From the NCBI GenBank assembly GCA_900466005.1, contig UEGQ01000001.1, positions 1-64,000 on the forward strand: a stretch of DNA of 64,000 nucleotides, in the 5' to 3' direction. Below are positions 21,704-31,528 of the stretch, piece after piece (position 1 is the first letter of the stretch; each line of letters begins with the position of its first letter). A program made the translations under genes and the position numbers. The notes under the pieces were generated by a model that was not told where the DNA came from, searched no databases, and was given only the letters and a program-made list of their open reading frames with translations. The stretch comes from Hyphomicrobiales bacterium. Lineage in GTDB: Bacteria > Pseudomonadota > Alphaproteobacteria > Rhizobiales > Rhizobiaceae.

Positions 21704-21718
21704 TTCAAACCGTTTGAA
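21704..21718. repeat. Inverted repeat in the isomerase/secA divergent region
   Basis: TTCAAA and TTTGAA with a 3-nt spacer, 27 nt upstream of the isomerase start. Could be an operator; support is only symmetry and position. Confidence 0.3.
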
Positions 21719-21776
21719 TCGGGCGAAAAGTTGTCAGATAGGCCGGAAACCGGCGCCTCCGCATCAACCTGTCCCG

Positions 21777-21805
21777 TTGACATCATTCGACCCCCCTCTT
21801 ATCTG
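21777..21805 (+). promoter_or_regulatory. Candidate sigma70 promoter of secA
   Basis: -35 TTGACA (21777-21782) and -10 TATCTG (21800-21805) with a 17-nt spacer, placing the start of the message about 110 nt before secA. Confidence 0.55.
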
Positions 21806-21920
21806 TCACGCAACCTCGCGTCCAGTGATGTTTCCGGTAGCGGCACCCCATTTCGTCCGTGATCCGCTGTCGGCGAGTGCGCGCGCAATATGTGACGAAG
21901 TGTCAGAAAGGACCATGCTG

Positions 21921-24647
21921 ATGGTCAGTCTTGGTGGGCTCGCCCGCAAACTGTTCGGCTCGGCAAACGATCGCCGTATCCGCTCCTACCAGCCGAAGGT
22001 CGCGGCGATCAACGCTCTCGAAGACAGCATGAAGGCTCTGGACGACGAAGCGCTTGCCGCCAAGACGGTAGAGTTCCGGGAACAGCTTGCCGCCGGCAAA
22101 ACCCTCGACGACCTTCTCGTTCCGGCCTTTGCGGTCGCCCGCGAAGCCGCACTCCGGACGCTCGGACTGCGCCCCTTCGACGTTCAGCTCATCGGCGCGA
22201 TGATCCTGAACGACAATTCGATCGCCGAAATGAAGACGGGCGAAGGCAAGACCCTCGTCGCGACGCTTGCCGTGTATCTGAACGCGCTCGCAGGCAAGGG
22301 CGTCCACGTCGTGACCGTCAACGATTACCTTGCCAAGCGCGACTCGACGACGATGGGCAAGCTCTACGGCTTCCTCGGCATGACCACGGGCGTGATCGTC
22401 CATGGCTTGTCGGACGAAGAGCGTCGGGCCGCCTATGCTTGCGATATCACCTACGCGACGAATAACGAACTCGGCTTCGACTATCTCCGCGACAACATGA
22501 AGTACGAGCGCTCGCAGATGGTGCAGCGCGGGCATAACTACGCGATCGTCGACGAAGTGGATTCGATCCTGGTCGATGAAGCGCGCACGCCGCTCATCAT
22601 CTCCGGCCCGCTCGACGATCGCTCCGATCTCTACACCACGATCGACGCCTTCATCCCGCTTCTGTCGGAAGAAGACTACGAAATCGACGAAAAGCAGCGT
22701 TCGGCGAACTTCTCGGAGGTCGGCACCGAGAAGCTGGAGAACCTGCTCCGGGAAGCCAACCTTTTGAAGGGCGCCTCGCTCTACGACGTCGAAAACGTCG
22801 CGATCGTCCATCACATCAACAACGCGCTGAAGGCCCACAAGCTCTTCACGCGCGACAAGGACTACATTGTCCGCAATGGCGAGGTCGTCATCATCGACGA
22901 GTTCACCGGACGCATGATGCCGGGCCGACGCTATTCGGAGGGGCAGCACCAGGCGCTCGAAGCCAAGGAAAAGGTGCAGATCCAGCCGGAAAACCAGACG
23001 CTGGCCTCGATCACCTTCCAGAACTATTTCCGCATGTACGACAAGCTTGCCGGCATGACCGGTACGGCGGCGACCGAAGCGGAGGAATTCGCCAATATCT
23101 ACGGCCTTGATGTCGTCGAGGTTCCGACGAACCTGCCGATCCAGCGTATTGACGAAGACGACGAGGTCTATCGGACCGCCGAGGAGAAGTTCAAGGCGAT
23201 CATCGAAGAGATCAAGGCGGCCAACGGACGCGACCAGCCGGTGCTCGTCGGCACGACCTCGATCGAAAAATCGGAGCTGCTTGCAGCACTGCTCAAACAG
23301 TCCGGTTTCCAGAACTTCTCCGTGCTCAACGCGCGTTATCACGAGCAGGAGGCCTATATCGTCGGCCAGGCGGGTGTGCCGGGTGCGGTGACGATCGCCA
23401 CCAACATGGCCGGCCGCGGTACCGACATTCAGCTCGGCGGCAACCTCGAGATGCGGATCGAGCGGGAAACGGCCGATCTGGAGCCGGGACCGGAGCGCGA
23501 TGCCAGGATCACGGCGATCAAGGAAGAGATCGCACAGCTGAAGCAGAAGGCGCTCGATGCAGGCGGCCTCTATGTCATCGCCAGCGAGCGGCACGAAAGC
23601 CGCCGCATCGACAACCAGTTGCGCGGTCGTTCCGGCCGTCAGGGCGACCCCGGGCGGTCCAAGTTCTACCTGTCTCTCCAGGACGACCTGATGCGCATCT
23701 TCGGTTCCGACCGGATGGACGGTATGCTGCAGAAGCTGGGACTGAAGGAAGGCGAAGCGATCGTCCATCCCTGGATCAACAAGGCGCTCGAGCGCGCGCA
23801 GAAGAAGGTCGAGGCGCGGAACTTCGATATCCGCAAGAACCTCCTGAAATACGACGACGTGCTCAACGACCAGCGCAAGGTCATCTTCGAGCAGCGTATT
23901 GAGCTCATGGATTCTCCGGACGTCTCGGCCACAATCGCCGACATGCGCAACGACGTCATCGAATCCTTGGTAAGCCTGCACATTCCTGAACGGGCCTATG
24001 CCGAACAGTGGGACACCGCCGGCCTCAAGGACGCCGTCGCGCGCCTCCTCAATCTCGACCTTCCGATCGAGGAATGGGGCAAGGAGGAAGGCATCGCCGA
24101 CGATGATATTCTCGCGCGTATCACGGAAGCAGCGGATAAGGCTGTTGCCGACAAGGCCGAACGCTTCGGTCCGGAAATCATGCACTATGTCGAACGTTCC
24201 GTGGTGCTGCAGACGATCGATCAACTCTGGCGCGAGCATATCGTCAATCTCGACCACCTGCGTTCTGTGGTCGGTTTCCGCGGCTACGCCCAGCGTGATC
24301 CGCTGCAGGAATACAAGGCCGAAGCCTTCGAACTCTTCCAGGCGCTGCTTGCAAATCTGCGCGAAGCCGTGACCACGCAGATGATGCGAGTCGAACTGGT
24401 GCGTGAAGCACCGCCGCCGTCGGTCCCCGAAATGGAGGGCCATCATATCGATGCGACGACCGGCGAGGACGACTTCAACGAGGGCGCGACCGCAGGTGCC
24501 CTGCTGGCCGTTCCCGACTACGTGGCTCCCGAAAACCGCGACCCCAAGGACCCGTCCACCTGGGGCAAGGTCGGCCGCAACGAGGCCTGCCCGTGCGGCT
24601 CGGGCAAGAAATACAAGCATTGCCACGGCGCCTTCGAACAGGCGTAA
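21921..24647 (+). CDS. secA: Preprotein translocase ATPase SecA
   Basis: 908 aa from the ATG at 21921, chosen because the AAAGGA site lies 8 nt upstream; an ATG 6 nt earlier sits too close to it. DEAD-like motor with Walker A MKTGEGKT (104-111), preprotein-crosslinking domain, helical scaffold, and a C-terminal zinc motif (C890, C892, C901, H902) that binds SecB. SecA drives export of unfolded proteins through SecYEG using ATP. A hairpin terminator follows, so it is probably transcribed alone. Confidence 0.98.
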   Translation: MVSLGGLARKLFGSANDRRIRSYQPKVAAINALEDSMKALDDEALAAKTVEFREQLAAGKTLDDLLVPAFAVAREAALRTLGLRPFDVQLIGAMILNDNSIAEMKTGEGKTLVATLAVYLNALAGKGVHVVTVNDYLAKRDSTTMGKLYGFLGMTTGVIVHGLSDEERRAAYACDITYATNNELGFDYLRDNMKYERSQMVQRGHNYAIVDEVDSILVDEARTPLIISGPLDDRSDLYTTIDAFIPLLSEEDYEIDEKQRSANFSEVGTEKLENLLREANLLKGASLYDVENVAIVHHINNALKAHKLFTRDKDYIVRNGEVVIIDEFTGRMMPGRRYSEGQHQALEAKEKVQIQPENQTLASITFQNYFRMYDKLAGMTGTAATEAEEFANIYGLDVVEVPTNLPIQRIDEDDEVYRTAEEKFKAIIEEIKAANGRDQPVLVGTTSIEKSELLAALLKQSGFQNFSVLNARYHEQEAYIVGQAGVPGAVTIATNMAGRGTDIQLGGNLEMRIERETADLEPGPERDARITAIKEEIAQLKQKALDAGGLYVIASERHESRRIDNQLRGRSGRQGDPGRSKFYLSLQDDLMRIFGSDRMDGMLQKLGLKEGEAIVHPWINKALERAQKKVEARNFDIRKNLLKYDDVLNDQRKVIFEQRIELMDSPDVSATIADMRNDVIESLVSLHIPERAYAEQWDTAGLKDAVARLLNLDLPIEEWGKEEGIADDDILARITEAADKAVADKAERFGPEIMHYVERSVVLQTIDQLWREHIVNLDHLRSVVGFRGYAQRDPLQEYKAEAFELFQALLANLREAVTTQMMRVELVREAPPPSVPEMEGHHIDATTGEDDFNEGATAGALLAVPDYVAPENRDPKDPSTWGKVGRNEACPCGSGKKYKHCHGAFEQA

Positions 24648-24667
24648 GAGGCAAAGATAGAAACTTG

Positions 24668-24693
24668 GAAAGGCGGCTCTCGGGCCGCCTTTC
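24668..24693 (+). terminator. Intrinsic terminator of secA
   Basis: Perfect 10-bp stem (GAAAGGCGGC / GCCGCCTTTC) with a 6-nt loop, 20 nt past the secA stop. The right arm ends in TTTC and continues TGC. Confidence 0.75.
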
Positions 24694-24793
24694 TGCATTG
24701 TGATGCGACACTGCTTGCGCGGTGGAGGAACTGTTTCTTAACCCTGATTAGGCACAGTACACCGGTCTGTATTGCGTCATCGGTGAGTATAGC

Positions 24794-26212
24794 GTGTCGA
24801 TCCCGGCAGTGATCCAGTTTGCGGAAAAGATACTGCCGAGCAGCCTGCATCCGGCTTTCAGGCGGCTGGAGGGCGTGCTGCTGAGCGATGACGCCAATGC
24901 TCAATCCCGGCGCAAGGCGCTCATCGCCTTTGCAATCCGTGTCGTCAGCGCCGCCATCGCCCTCGTCTCGCAGATCATACAAGCCCGGATCATGGGCGAG
25001 TTTGAATACGGCATATTCGTTTTCGTCTGGGTCCTGGTCGTGCTCGCAGGCAACCTCTCCTGCCTCGGCTTCCACGCGACGATCATCCGTTTCCTGCCGC
25101 AGTACCAGGCACTGGGAGAGCATGACAGCATCCGTGGCCTGACCCACACCGCGCGGCGCTTCTCGATGTTCGTGGCAAGCCTGCTCGCCATAGCGGGCAT
25201 TCTGCTCCTGCACTTTGCAGGCGACCGGATCGAAGCCTACTACGTCATGCCGCTGATCTTCGGCCTTGCCACCCTGCCGATGATCGCCTTGGGCGATGTC
25301 CTCGAAGGCACCGCGCGCGCCAACCACTGGACCATCGGAGCCCTCAGCCCGACCTATCTCATCCGTCCGACGCTGATTCTGCTTTTCATGGTGATCGCCA
25401 TTCTATTCGGCGCGCCGCATACGGCGACAACGGCCATGCAGGCGGCGCTGCTTGCTACCTATGTCACGTCCCTCAGCCAATTCGCGGCCATCGAGTGGCG
25501 ATTGAGGAAACGTTTCTCGTTCAACAGGGGGAAGATCAGCTTCCTCGTTTGGTTCAAGGTTGCCATCCCGATCTTCCTGATCGAAGGGTTCTCTTTTCTC
25601 CTGACCAACTCAGATGTGGTCATCGTCGGTTTCTATCTCGACCCGGAAGAGGTCGCAGTCTATTTCGCGGCATCCAAGACCATGGCACTCGTGCAATTCG
25701 TCTATTTCGCCGTAAAGACCGTCGTGGCACCACGGTTCTCGGCCATGATGGCGCATTCGGACACACGGCAACTTGCGATCTTTGCCGGCAACACCGTCCG
25801 CTGGAGTTTCTGGCCGTCGCTGTTGATCGGTTTCGTCGTCCTGCTCTTCGGAAGACTGCTTCTTCTGCTGTTCGGTGAGGCGTTCACGTCGGGGTACGTA
25901 CTCATGGCCATTCTCCTGGCAGGCATCCTTTCGAAAGCCCTGGTCGGACCCGGCGAGGTCTTGCTGACCATGGCCGGCAAGCAGGGGCTTTGCGTGTGGC
26001 TCTACGTCGTCGCGCTCGCGACAAACATCACTTTGAATGTTATGTTGATCCCGCTCTTCGGCCTGACAGGCGCGGCTTCGGCCACCGCCGCAGCCATGAT
26101 GGTCGAAGCGCTTCTCCTCCACGTTGCCGTCCGCACCTCGCTTGGCATCGTGCTCTTTGCATTCGCCAATCCGCTGGCAATCCTGGACAGAACAAGGCCA
26201 TCCAGATCATGA
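24794..26212 (+). CDS. Polysaccharide/lipid flippase of the MATE/MOP superfamily (Wzx-like)
   Basis: 472 aa from a GTG start. After a charged N-terminal tail of about 45 residues there are about 12 hydrophobic segments with the short polar loops usual for O-antigen or polysaccharide flippases. Such proteins move lipid-linked sugars across the inner membrane. It starts after the secA terminator and overlaps the next gene by 4 nt (ATGA), so the two are translationally coupled. No glycosyltransferase gene is nearby, and the substrate cannot be read from sequence. Confidence 0.85.
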   Translation: MSIPAVIQFAEKILPSSLHPAFRRLEGVLLSDDANAQSRRKALIAFAIRVVSAAIALVSQIIQARIMGEFEYGIFVFVWVLVVLAGNLSCLGFHATIIRFLPQYQALGEHDSIRGLTHTARRFSMFVASLLAIAGILLLHFAGDRIEAYYVMPLIFGLATLPMIALGDVLEGTARANHWTIGALSPTYLIRPTLILLFMVIAILFGAPHTATTAMQAALLATYVTSLSQFAAIEWRLRKRFSFNRGKISFLVWFKVAIPIFLIEGFSFLLTNSDVVIVGFYLDPEEVAVYFAASKTMALVQFVYFAVKTVVAPRFSAMMAHSDTRQLAIFAGNTVRWSFWPSLLIGFVVLLFGRLLLLLFGEAFTSGYVLMAILLAGILSKALVGPGEVLLTMAGKQGLCVWLYVVALATNITLNVMLIPLFGLTGAASATAAAMMVEALLLHVAVRTSLGIVLFAFANPLAILDRTRPSRS

Positions 26213-27489
26213 TGCAGCCTCCGATCTTCAACGAGAGCAAGAATGGTGCCGATAGCCGCCAGAACGGCGCACTGTCTGCCGACGGACGCCCGGGCGCGGT
26301 TCCGGACGTACGCGTCGCCGTCGGCCGCCCCGGTCGCCACCTCGCACTCTATCCGGGCCGCATGGGGTACGATCTGCAGGAGGAACTGGACTTCCTCACC
26401 TATCGGGCGATGGAGCCAAATATCTTCTTCGCTGCCCGCTTCCTCGCACCGGCCATCCCCCGGCTTGAGGAGCGGCAGATCCGCATCGCCATTATCCGTG
26501 ACGAGGTCGGCGCCCGTAGCCGCATGCGTCTGTTGATGCCTTTCTCGACAGAGAAGCCGGGCTTCTCCGTCGGTCCTTCGATCATCCGGGCCTGGGCCAA
26601 CCACTTCGGGCCGCTCGGGACGCCGCTCGTCGATGCGGAGGACGCGGCGGAGACGATCGACAATCTTTTCGATGGCCTCGCCTCACCGGAAGCAAAGCTC
26701 CCCGGGATTCTCGTATTGCCGAACCTGCGCGTGAACGGTCCCTTTGCCAAGCTCGCCAGAGCTCTTGCGCTCAGCCGCGATCTGCCGGTGACGATCACCA
26801 ATCCCACCGAGCGCCCGATGCTGCAAAGCGACGAAGATGGCGACGCCTATCTCAGGAACTCGATCTCCAGGGGACACCTGAAGGATATCCGGCGGCAACG
26901 CCGGCTGCTCGCCCAGGAGGGCGACCTTACCTACAATGTCGCGCGTCAGCCCGAAGAAATTCGACTGCGCATGGAGGAATTTCTGTCGATCGAGGCGAAG
27001 GGCTGGAAAGGCAAGAAACGGACCGCCCTCCTCAACGACCGATATCGTGCAGCCTTCGCCCGCGAAGCAGTGAGCAACCTTGCCGAGGTCGATGCGGTGC
27101 GCATCCACACGCTCGACCTCGACGGCAAGGCGATCGCCTCGATGATCGTCTTCATCATGGCCGGCGAAGCCTATACGTGGAAAACCACTTTCGACGAAGA
27201 CTATGCCCGTTTCTCCCCCGGTAAGCTGCTTGCAGCGGACCTGACCAACTGGCACCTCGACGACGCCAACATCGTACGCACGGATTCCTCGACGGACGCC
27301 GAGAACACGATCCTGCATCGCATGTGGCGGGAACGCGAGGAGATGGCGACTGTGGTGATCGGCCTCAACCGCAATTCCGACCGCGATGTCCGGCAGGTAG
27401 CGACGCAGCTCCACCTCTACCGGAATACGCGCAATCTCGCGCGAATGCTGCGCGACAAGATCCTGTCGCGCCGGTTCGGAGACCGCTGA
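26209..27489 (+). CDS. GNAT-fold acyltransferase of the CelD/BcsL type (Acetyltransf_6)
   Basis: 426 aa; two ATGs in tandem at 26209 and 26212, the first overlapping the flippase stop. An unstructured N-terminal 40 residues are followed by a duplicated GNAT fold; the C-terminal half (about 215-370) matches the Acetyltransf_6 region, with RRQRRLLAQEGD, the SIEAKGWKGKKRTALL stretch and DLDGKAIASMIVFI. Relatives act in cellulose and other exopolysaccharide modification (CelD/BcsL) or are FemAB-like. Likely acylates the sugar or lipid handled by the coupled flippase; that is inference. Confidence 0.82.
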   Translation: MMQPPIFNESKNGADSRQNGALSADGRPGAVPDVRVAVGRPGRHLALYPGRMGYDLQEELDFLTYRAMEPNIFFAARFLAPAIPRLEERQIRIAIIRDEVGARSRMRLLMPFSTEKPGFSVGPSIIRAWANHFGPLGTPLVDAEDAAETIDNLFDGLASPEAKLPGILVLPNLRVNGPFAKLARALALSRDLPVTITNPTERPMLQSDEDGDAYLRNSISRGHLKDIRRQRRLLAQEGDLTYNVARQPEEIRLRMEEFLSIEAKGWKGKKRTALLNDRYRAAFAREAVSNLAEVDAVRIHTLDLDGKAIASMIVFIMAGEAYTWKTTFDEDYARFSPGKLLAADLTNWHLDDANIVRTDSSTDAENTILHRMWREREEMATVVIGLNRNSDRDVRQVATQLHLYRNTRNLARMLRDKILSRRFGDR

Positions 27490-27494
27490 AGGCT

Positions 27495-29135
27495 CTATTC
27501 CGCAGCGAAGCCGGCGGTGTCCTGCTCACGCAAAATCCGGCGTATCACCTTGCCGGACGTCGTCAACGGCAATTCTTCCACGAAGACCACCTCCCGGGGA
27601 TATTCGTGCATGGACAGCCGCAGCTTGACCCACGAACGGAGTTCTTCGGCCAGTTCGGGGCTCGCGACATGGCCAGGCCGGAGAACAACGAAGGCCTTGA
27701 CGATCTCCGTGCGCACCGGATCCGGCTTGCCGATCACGGCAGCAAGCTGCACGACAGGATGACCGAGCAGGCAATCCTCGATCTCGGCGGGGCCGATGCG
27801 ATAGCCGGAAGATGTGATGACGTCGTCATCGCGACCGAGAAAGACGAAATAGCCGTCCTCGTCCTGCCGGCCCATGTCACCCGTCGTCATCCACTCGCCG
27901 ACGAACTTGGCAGCGGTCGCTTCCGGATTTTGCCAGTATTCGAGGAACATCACGGGATCCGGACGGCGAACGGCGATTTGCCCTATAGCACCCGCAGGAA
28001 GGACGGTTCCGTCCGCGCCGATGATAGCCACGTCATGGCCAGGCACCGGCCGTCCGATCGCACCGGCTTTGCTGATGCCGATATGGCCTGCCGACGAAAG
28101 AACGAAATTGCATTCGGTCTGTCCGTAGAACTCGTTCGGTACGATCCCCAGAGTGGATTTCACCCATTCGTAGGTTTCGCGCCCCAACGCTTCGCCGGCG
28201 CTCCCGATGCTGCGCAAAACGAGGTCATGCCGGGCTCGCGGGTCTTGCACGACCTTCATCAGCCTCAGCGCGGTCGGTGGGATGAAGGCGTTGCGCACCT
28301 TCATCTCGGCCATGATGCGGAAGGCCATATGCGGATCGAATTTCTGGGCGGGCGATGAGACGACCGGAATTCCGAGCAGCAGCGCCGGAAGGAGCGCGTT
28401 GAGCAGGCCTCCGGCCCAGGCCCAGTCCGCCGGCGTCCACATCTTGTCTCCCGGTTGCGGCGGAAACGCGTGTGCCATCTGGAAACCCGGCATGTGCCCG
28501 GGGAGAACGCGGTGCCCGTGCAGGGCACCCTTCGGCGGCCCCGTCGTTCCGGAGGTGAAGATCATCATCGCAGGCTTGTCGGGACCACTCTCCGCCACTT
28601 CGAACACGGACGGGTGGGTGTCGATCAATTGAGCAAAGGAAAGGGCCGGGGCATCGACGTTGTCGATCGAGATCACATGCCTGAGTTCAGGCAGTCGCCC
28701 GCGGATCGGAGCGAGGCGCGATAGCCCAAAGTCGTTGGTGACCACCACCTTGGCGCCGGACGCCCGCAAACGAAATTCGAGAGCTTCCTCTCCGAAGAGA
28801 AGCGCCAGCGGCAGCGCAATTCCGCCGATCTTGTAGATCGAGACATGTGCGACAACCGTCTCGAAGGATTGCGGCAGAAGCAGTGCCACACGGTCGCCGG
28901 CGGCGACGCCGAGCGAATGCAGGGCATGCGCAAACGCCGACGAGCGCTCGGAAAGCCCTCGATAGGTCATCGACCGATGATTGCCGTCGGGGCTGAAGTG
29001 CTCCAGGCAGACCCGTTCAGGGTCCCGGACCGCCCAGTCATCGCTGACGGCGCGCCCGATGTTGAAATCCTCGGGTATCTCCCACGAAAAGTCGCGGACG
29101 ATGTTTTCGTAAGAGCTACTTCTTGACAGAAACAT
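27495..29135 (-). CDS. AMP-dependent acyl-CoA synthetase/ligase
   Basis: 546 aa from the ATG at 29135 (a longer start 36 nt upstream is possible). Adenylate-forming signature IFTSGTTGPPKG at 192-203, the YGQTECNF motif near 330, and the C-terminal catalytic lysine in TTSGKVIRRIL near 532 are all intact. It activates a carboxylic acid as acyl-AMP and then acyl-CoA. It converges with the acyltransferase gene with only 5 nt between them. Chain length preference is not visible; acetyl to medium chain are possible. Confidence 0.9.
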   Translation of the reverse strand: MFLSRSSSYENIVRDFSWEIPEDFNIGRAVSDDWAVRDPERVCLEHFSPDGNHRSMTYRGLSERSSAFAHALHSLGVAAGDRVALLLPQSFETVVAHVSIYKIGGIALPLALLFGEEALEFRLRASGAKVVVTNDFGLSRLAPIRGRLPELRHVISIDNVDAPALSFAQLIDTHPSVFEVAESGPDKPAMMIFTSGTTGPPKGALHGHRVLPGHMPGFQMAHAFPPQPGDKMWTPADWAWAGGLLNALLPALLLGIPVVSSPAQKFDPHMAFRIMAEMKVRNAFIPPTALRLMKVVQDPRARHDLVLRSIGSAGEALGRETYEWVKSTLGIVPNEFYGQTECNFVLSSAGHIGISKAGAIGRPVPGHDVAIIGADGTVLPAGAIGQIAVRRPDPVMFLEYWQNPEATAAKFVGEWMTTGDMGRQDEDGYFVFLGRDDDVITSSGYRIGPAEIEDCLLGHPVVQLAAVIGKPDPVRTEIVKAFVVLRPGHVASPELAEELRSWVKLRLSMHEYPREVVFVEELPLTTSGKVIRRILREQDTAGFAAE

Positions 29136-29230
29136 GCCGGTATCCCGTCTCACATCGGGAACTGCTAGCACTCGTTTCGCACATGCACAATGAGAAAGGC
29201 GGACCGTCGCACCGGACCGCCAACCGCCTA

Positions 29231-29519
29231 TGCCGCCTTCAGGAGGTTCTTGATGTAGCGATACTCCTGGGTCCCGCCGCCGAAGCCGTAGGCCGCCGCC
29301 AGCGCGAGTCTTTCGGGTCTCTCCAAGGCAGTGCGGAGCGGGATAGCGGTGACGGCCCGGACTTCGCGGCTCCTGGGAGAGGGTATGTCGATTCTCGATG
29401 ATGCCGAACTGCCCGAGCTCCCGACGGCCGAATTTTCACTTCGGTTGCGTCGTGACGCTGCGGGCCCAGCGACCGACCTGGCAGATCTGCTGGCAGAATT
29501 GTTGCCGAATTTCGCGTAA
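29231..29519. other. Region between the acyl-CoA synthetase and tRNA-Leu with two weak small frames
   Basis: No firmly supported gene. On the minus strand a frame ending at 29228 has strong high-GC third positions over its last 35 codons and finishes in AAAYGFGGGTQEYRYIKNLL, but no credible start or ribosome binding site is found upstream, so it may be a gene remnant. On the plus strand a 44-codon frame (29385-29519) has a good ribosome binding site. At most one can be real. Confidence 0.4.
29385..29519 (+). CDS. Possible small protein of unknown function
   Basis: 44 aa, acidic, Leu-rich and probably helical (ILDDAELPELP at the start, DLADLLAELLPNF at the end). GGAGAGG lies 4 nt before the ATG. 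It is antisense to a minus-strand frame with better codon bias, and I do not recognise a family. Low confidence that it is expressed. Confidence 0.25.
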   Translation: MSILDDAELPELPTAEFSLRLRRDAAGPATDLADLLAELLPNFA

Positions 29520-29568
29520 TCGACACAAGCATGACCAAATTCAGTGGTCAGTCCTGCCCGAGAGTGAA

Positions 29569-29653
29569 TGGTGCCCCATGCCGGAATCGAACCAGCACTC
29601 CTTTCGGAACTCGATTTTGAGTCGAGCGCGTCTACCAGTTCCGCCAATGGGGC
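29569..29653 (-). tRNA. tRNA-Leu (CAA anticodon)
   Basis: The minus strand folds as a class II tRNA of 85 nt with an encoded CCA. Acceptor GCCCCAT pairs with ATGGGGC, the anticodon loop CTCAAAA has CAA at 34-36 flanked by a 5-bp CTCGA/TCGAG stem, a long variable arm follows, and the T arm is GCTGG-TTCGATT-CCGGC. It reads UUG codons. A promoter lies just upstream. Confidence 0.96.
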
Positions 29654-29687
29654 ACAGAAGCGTCATACGTCAGTAGAACAGCGCCGG

Positions 29688-29715
29688 ACTATACGAAGCG
29701 GGCCGAGGCGGTCAA
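29688..29715 (-). promoter_or_regulatory. Promoter of tRNA-Leu
   Basis: Minus-strand -35 TTGACC (29710-29715) and -10 TATAGT (29688-29693) with a 16-nt spacer, giving a 5' leader of about 28 nt, normal for a tRNA gene. Confidence 0.65.
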
Positions 29716-29840
29716 CGCCTTTTTCGCCAAAGCCGTTCACGCGAATGTTTGCGGGAGGGATGATGCGCCGCAAGACAGGGCATTTACAGGTAGGGCGCAC
29801 TTGCATAAAACCGCTCGACCCGAAGATCAGGAAACCGCGA

Positions 29841-30431
29841 ATGCTGCGTCGCCTCTATGATTGGACCATGTCGCTGGCGGCTCGCAAGTCTGCGGAGGCC
29901 TGGCTCGCCGTAATCGCCTTTATCGAGAGTTCGATTTTCCTCGTTCCGGCGGATGTCCTCTACCTGCCCATGGCGCTCGCAAGACCGGAGAGAGCGTGGC
30001 GGTACGCGATTATCGCAACGGTTGCTTCCGTTCTCGGAGGGATTGCGGGTTGGTTTCTCGGTTATTACGCCTTCGAGGCCATCGCCAGACCGATCCTGGA
30101 ATTCTACGGCAAACTCGACGCCTTTGAGCGGCTGCGGACAGGTGTCGACTACCAGACCGTGCTCCTGCTGCTGGTCACCTCGGGTCTTGCCCACCTGCCG
30201 CCGATCAAGGTCGTCACCATTCTTTCCGGCGTCGCGCACATCAATCTCGGGCTGTTCATCGTCTCGGCCATCGCCGCACGCGGCGGACGGTTCCTCCTGC
30301 TTGCCTGGTTACTGCGGTGCTACGGCGAACCGATCCGCGACTTCATCGAGAAGCGGCTCGGTCATATAGCGGCCGCCGGTGCGGCAGTATTGATCGCGCT
30401 TTACGTGGGCTATCGCTACGTCGCGCACTGA
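29841..30431 (+). CDS. YqaA family membrane protein (DedA/SNARE-associated superfamily)
   Basis: 196 aa from the ATG at 29841 with AGGA 8 nt upstream; frames reaching further upstream run across the tRNA. The fold is an integral membrane protein with a re-entrant, amphipathic element and the family motif ESSIFLVPADVLYLPMAL near 30-48. Related DedA proteins flip undecaprenyl phosphate and phospholipids, but YqaA itself is unassigned. It is 14 nt upstream of dsbB, likely one transcript. Confidence 0.9.
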   Translation: MLRRLYDWTMSLAARKSAEAWLAVIAFIESSIFLVPADVLYLPMALARPERAWRYAIIATVASVLGGIAGWFLGYYAFEAIARPILEFYGKLDAFERLRTGVDYQTVLLLLVTSGLAHLPPIKVVTILSGVAHINLGLFIVSAIAARGGRFLLLAWLLRCYGEPIRDFIEKRLGHIAAAGAAVLIALYVGYRYVAH

Positions 30432-30445
30432 AACGGAAACTGGCC

Positions 30446-30964
30446 ATGAGTCTTTCTACATCCCTCGTCAAGAACAAGACGACCGTCGCGGCGGTACTGT
30501 CCACGCTCGGAATGGCTTTCGTCGTCGGCTCCGCGCTCGCATTCGAGCATATCGGCGGCTACATCCCCTGCGCGCTCTGTCTTCTTCAGCGGAATCCCTA
30601 CTACATCGGCATCCCCGTCGGGATTCTGGCGATACTGGCGGCCGTCCTGAACCTGCCGTCCTGGATCACGCGAGGCCTGCTTATGGTCGTCATGATCCTG
30701 ATGATCGTCGGCGGGGGCCTCGGCGTCTATCATTCCGGCGTCGAGTGGGGCTTCTGGGAAGGACCGGCAAGCTGTTCTGTCGGCGGGACAGCTCCCGCCG
30801 CCGGGTCCGGCGACATCCTCGACCAGCTCAACAGCGTGAAGGGTCCGTCCTGCACCGAAGCTACGCTCCGCGTACTCGGGCTCTCCTTTGCAGGGTGGAA
30901 CGTGATCGGGAGCGTGATACTCGCCGCGATCGCGGCCTGGGGCGTCTTCGGCAAGCGCTCCTGA
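30446..30964 (+). CDS. dsbB: Disulfide bond formation protein DsbB
   Basis: 172 aa, four membrane segments. The periplasmic cysteine pairs are C42-AL-C45 in the first loop and C110/C136 in the second, as needed to pass electrons from DsbA to ubiquinone. The second loop is longer than in E. coli and Gly/Ala-rich. It follows YqaA by 14 nt and converges with the HNH gene with 6 nt between. Confidence 0.93.
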   Translation: MSLSTSLVKNKTTVAAVLSTLGMAFVVGSALAFEHIGGYIPCALCLLQRNPYYIGIPVGILAILAAVLNLPSWITRGLLMVVMILMIVGGGLGVYHSGVEWGFWEGPASCSVGGTAPAAGSGDILDQLNSVKGPSCTEATLRVLGLSFAGWNVIGSVILAAIAAWGVFGKRS

Positions 30965-30970
30965 CGCGGT

Positions 30971-31528
30971 TCAGGGTTGCAATTCGGAGTCCCAGTAGAG
31001 GTAGTCGACCCAGCTTTCGTGCAGATAGTTCGGCGGGAAGAGCCGTCCATTGTTATGCAGGTCCTGCACCGTGGGACGGTAAGGCCTTTGTGCCGGGAAC
31101 ATCTGCGCCTGCTTCGGCAGCTTGCTGCCCTTCCGGAGGTTGCAGGGCGAGCAGGCCGCCACGACGTTTTCCCAAGTCGTCTCGCCGCCATGGGCGCGCG
31201 GGACGACATGGTCGAAGGTCAGATCGTCGGTCGAGCCGCAGTACTGACATTCGAAACGATCACGCAGGAAGACGTTGAACCGCGTAAATGCCGGATTGCG
31301 CGACGGTTGCACATAGGTCTTGAGGCTGACGACGCTCGGCAACCGCATTGAAAAACTGGGCGAAGAAACCGAGTGTTCGTATTCCGCTATGATGTTGACG
31401 CGGTCAAGGAAGACTGCCTTGATCGCGTCCTGCCAGGACCATAGCGACAAGGGATAGTAACTCAGCGGCCTGTAGTCGGCATTCAGCACGAGTGCCGGCA
31501 AGGACTGGGGCGAGACAGCAATCGTCAA
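30971..31528 (-). CDS. HNH endonuclease family protein
   Basis: 185 aa, full length. The HNH zinc-finger core holds CQYCG, FDHVVPRAHGG, WENVV and ACSPCNLRKG, giving two CxxC pairs and the catalytic DH. This stand-alone type is very common and conserved in alphaproteobacteria; its substrate is unknown. It is not next to any restriction or phage gene. Confidence 0.9.
   Translation of the reverse strand: MTIAVSPQSLPALVLNADYRPLSYYPLSLWSWQDAIKAVFLDRVNIIAEYEHSVSSPSFSMRLPSVVSLKTYVQPSRNPAFTRFNVFLRDRFECQYCGSTDDLTFDHVVPRAHGGETTWENVVAACSPCNLRKGSKLPKQAQMFPAQRPYRPTVQDLHNNGRLFPPNYLHESWVDYLYWDSELQP

Noticed and set aside
21903..24698. Open frame of 931 codons on the minus strand
   Set aside because: Full antisense of secA. 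Open because of high GC; no family match, and the plus-strand gene is certain.
29532..29550. TGACCA/TGGTCA hairpin below tRNA-Leu
   Set aside because: Short stem, no T-run on the transcribed strand; too weak to call a terminator.
29228..29647. Open frame starting MAELVDALDSKSS
   Set aside because: The first 25 codons are the translation of tRNA-Leu, a well-known artefact; the C-terminal part is discussed separately as a possible remnant.
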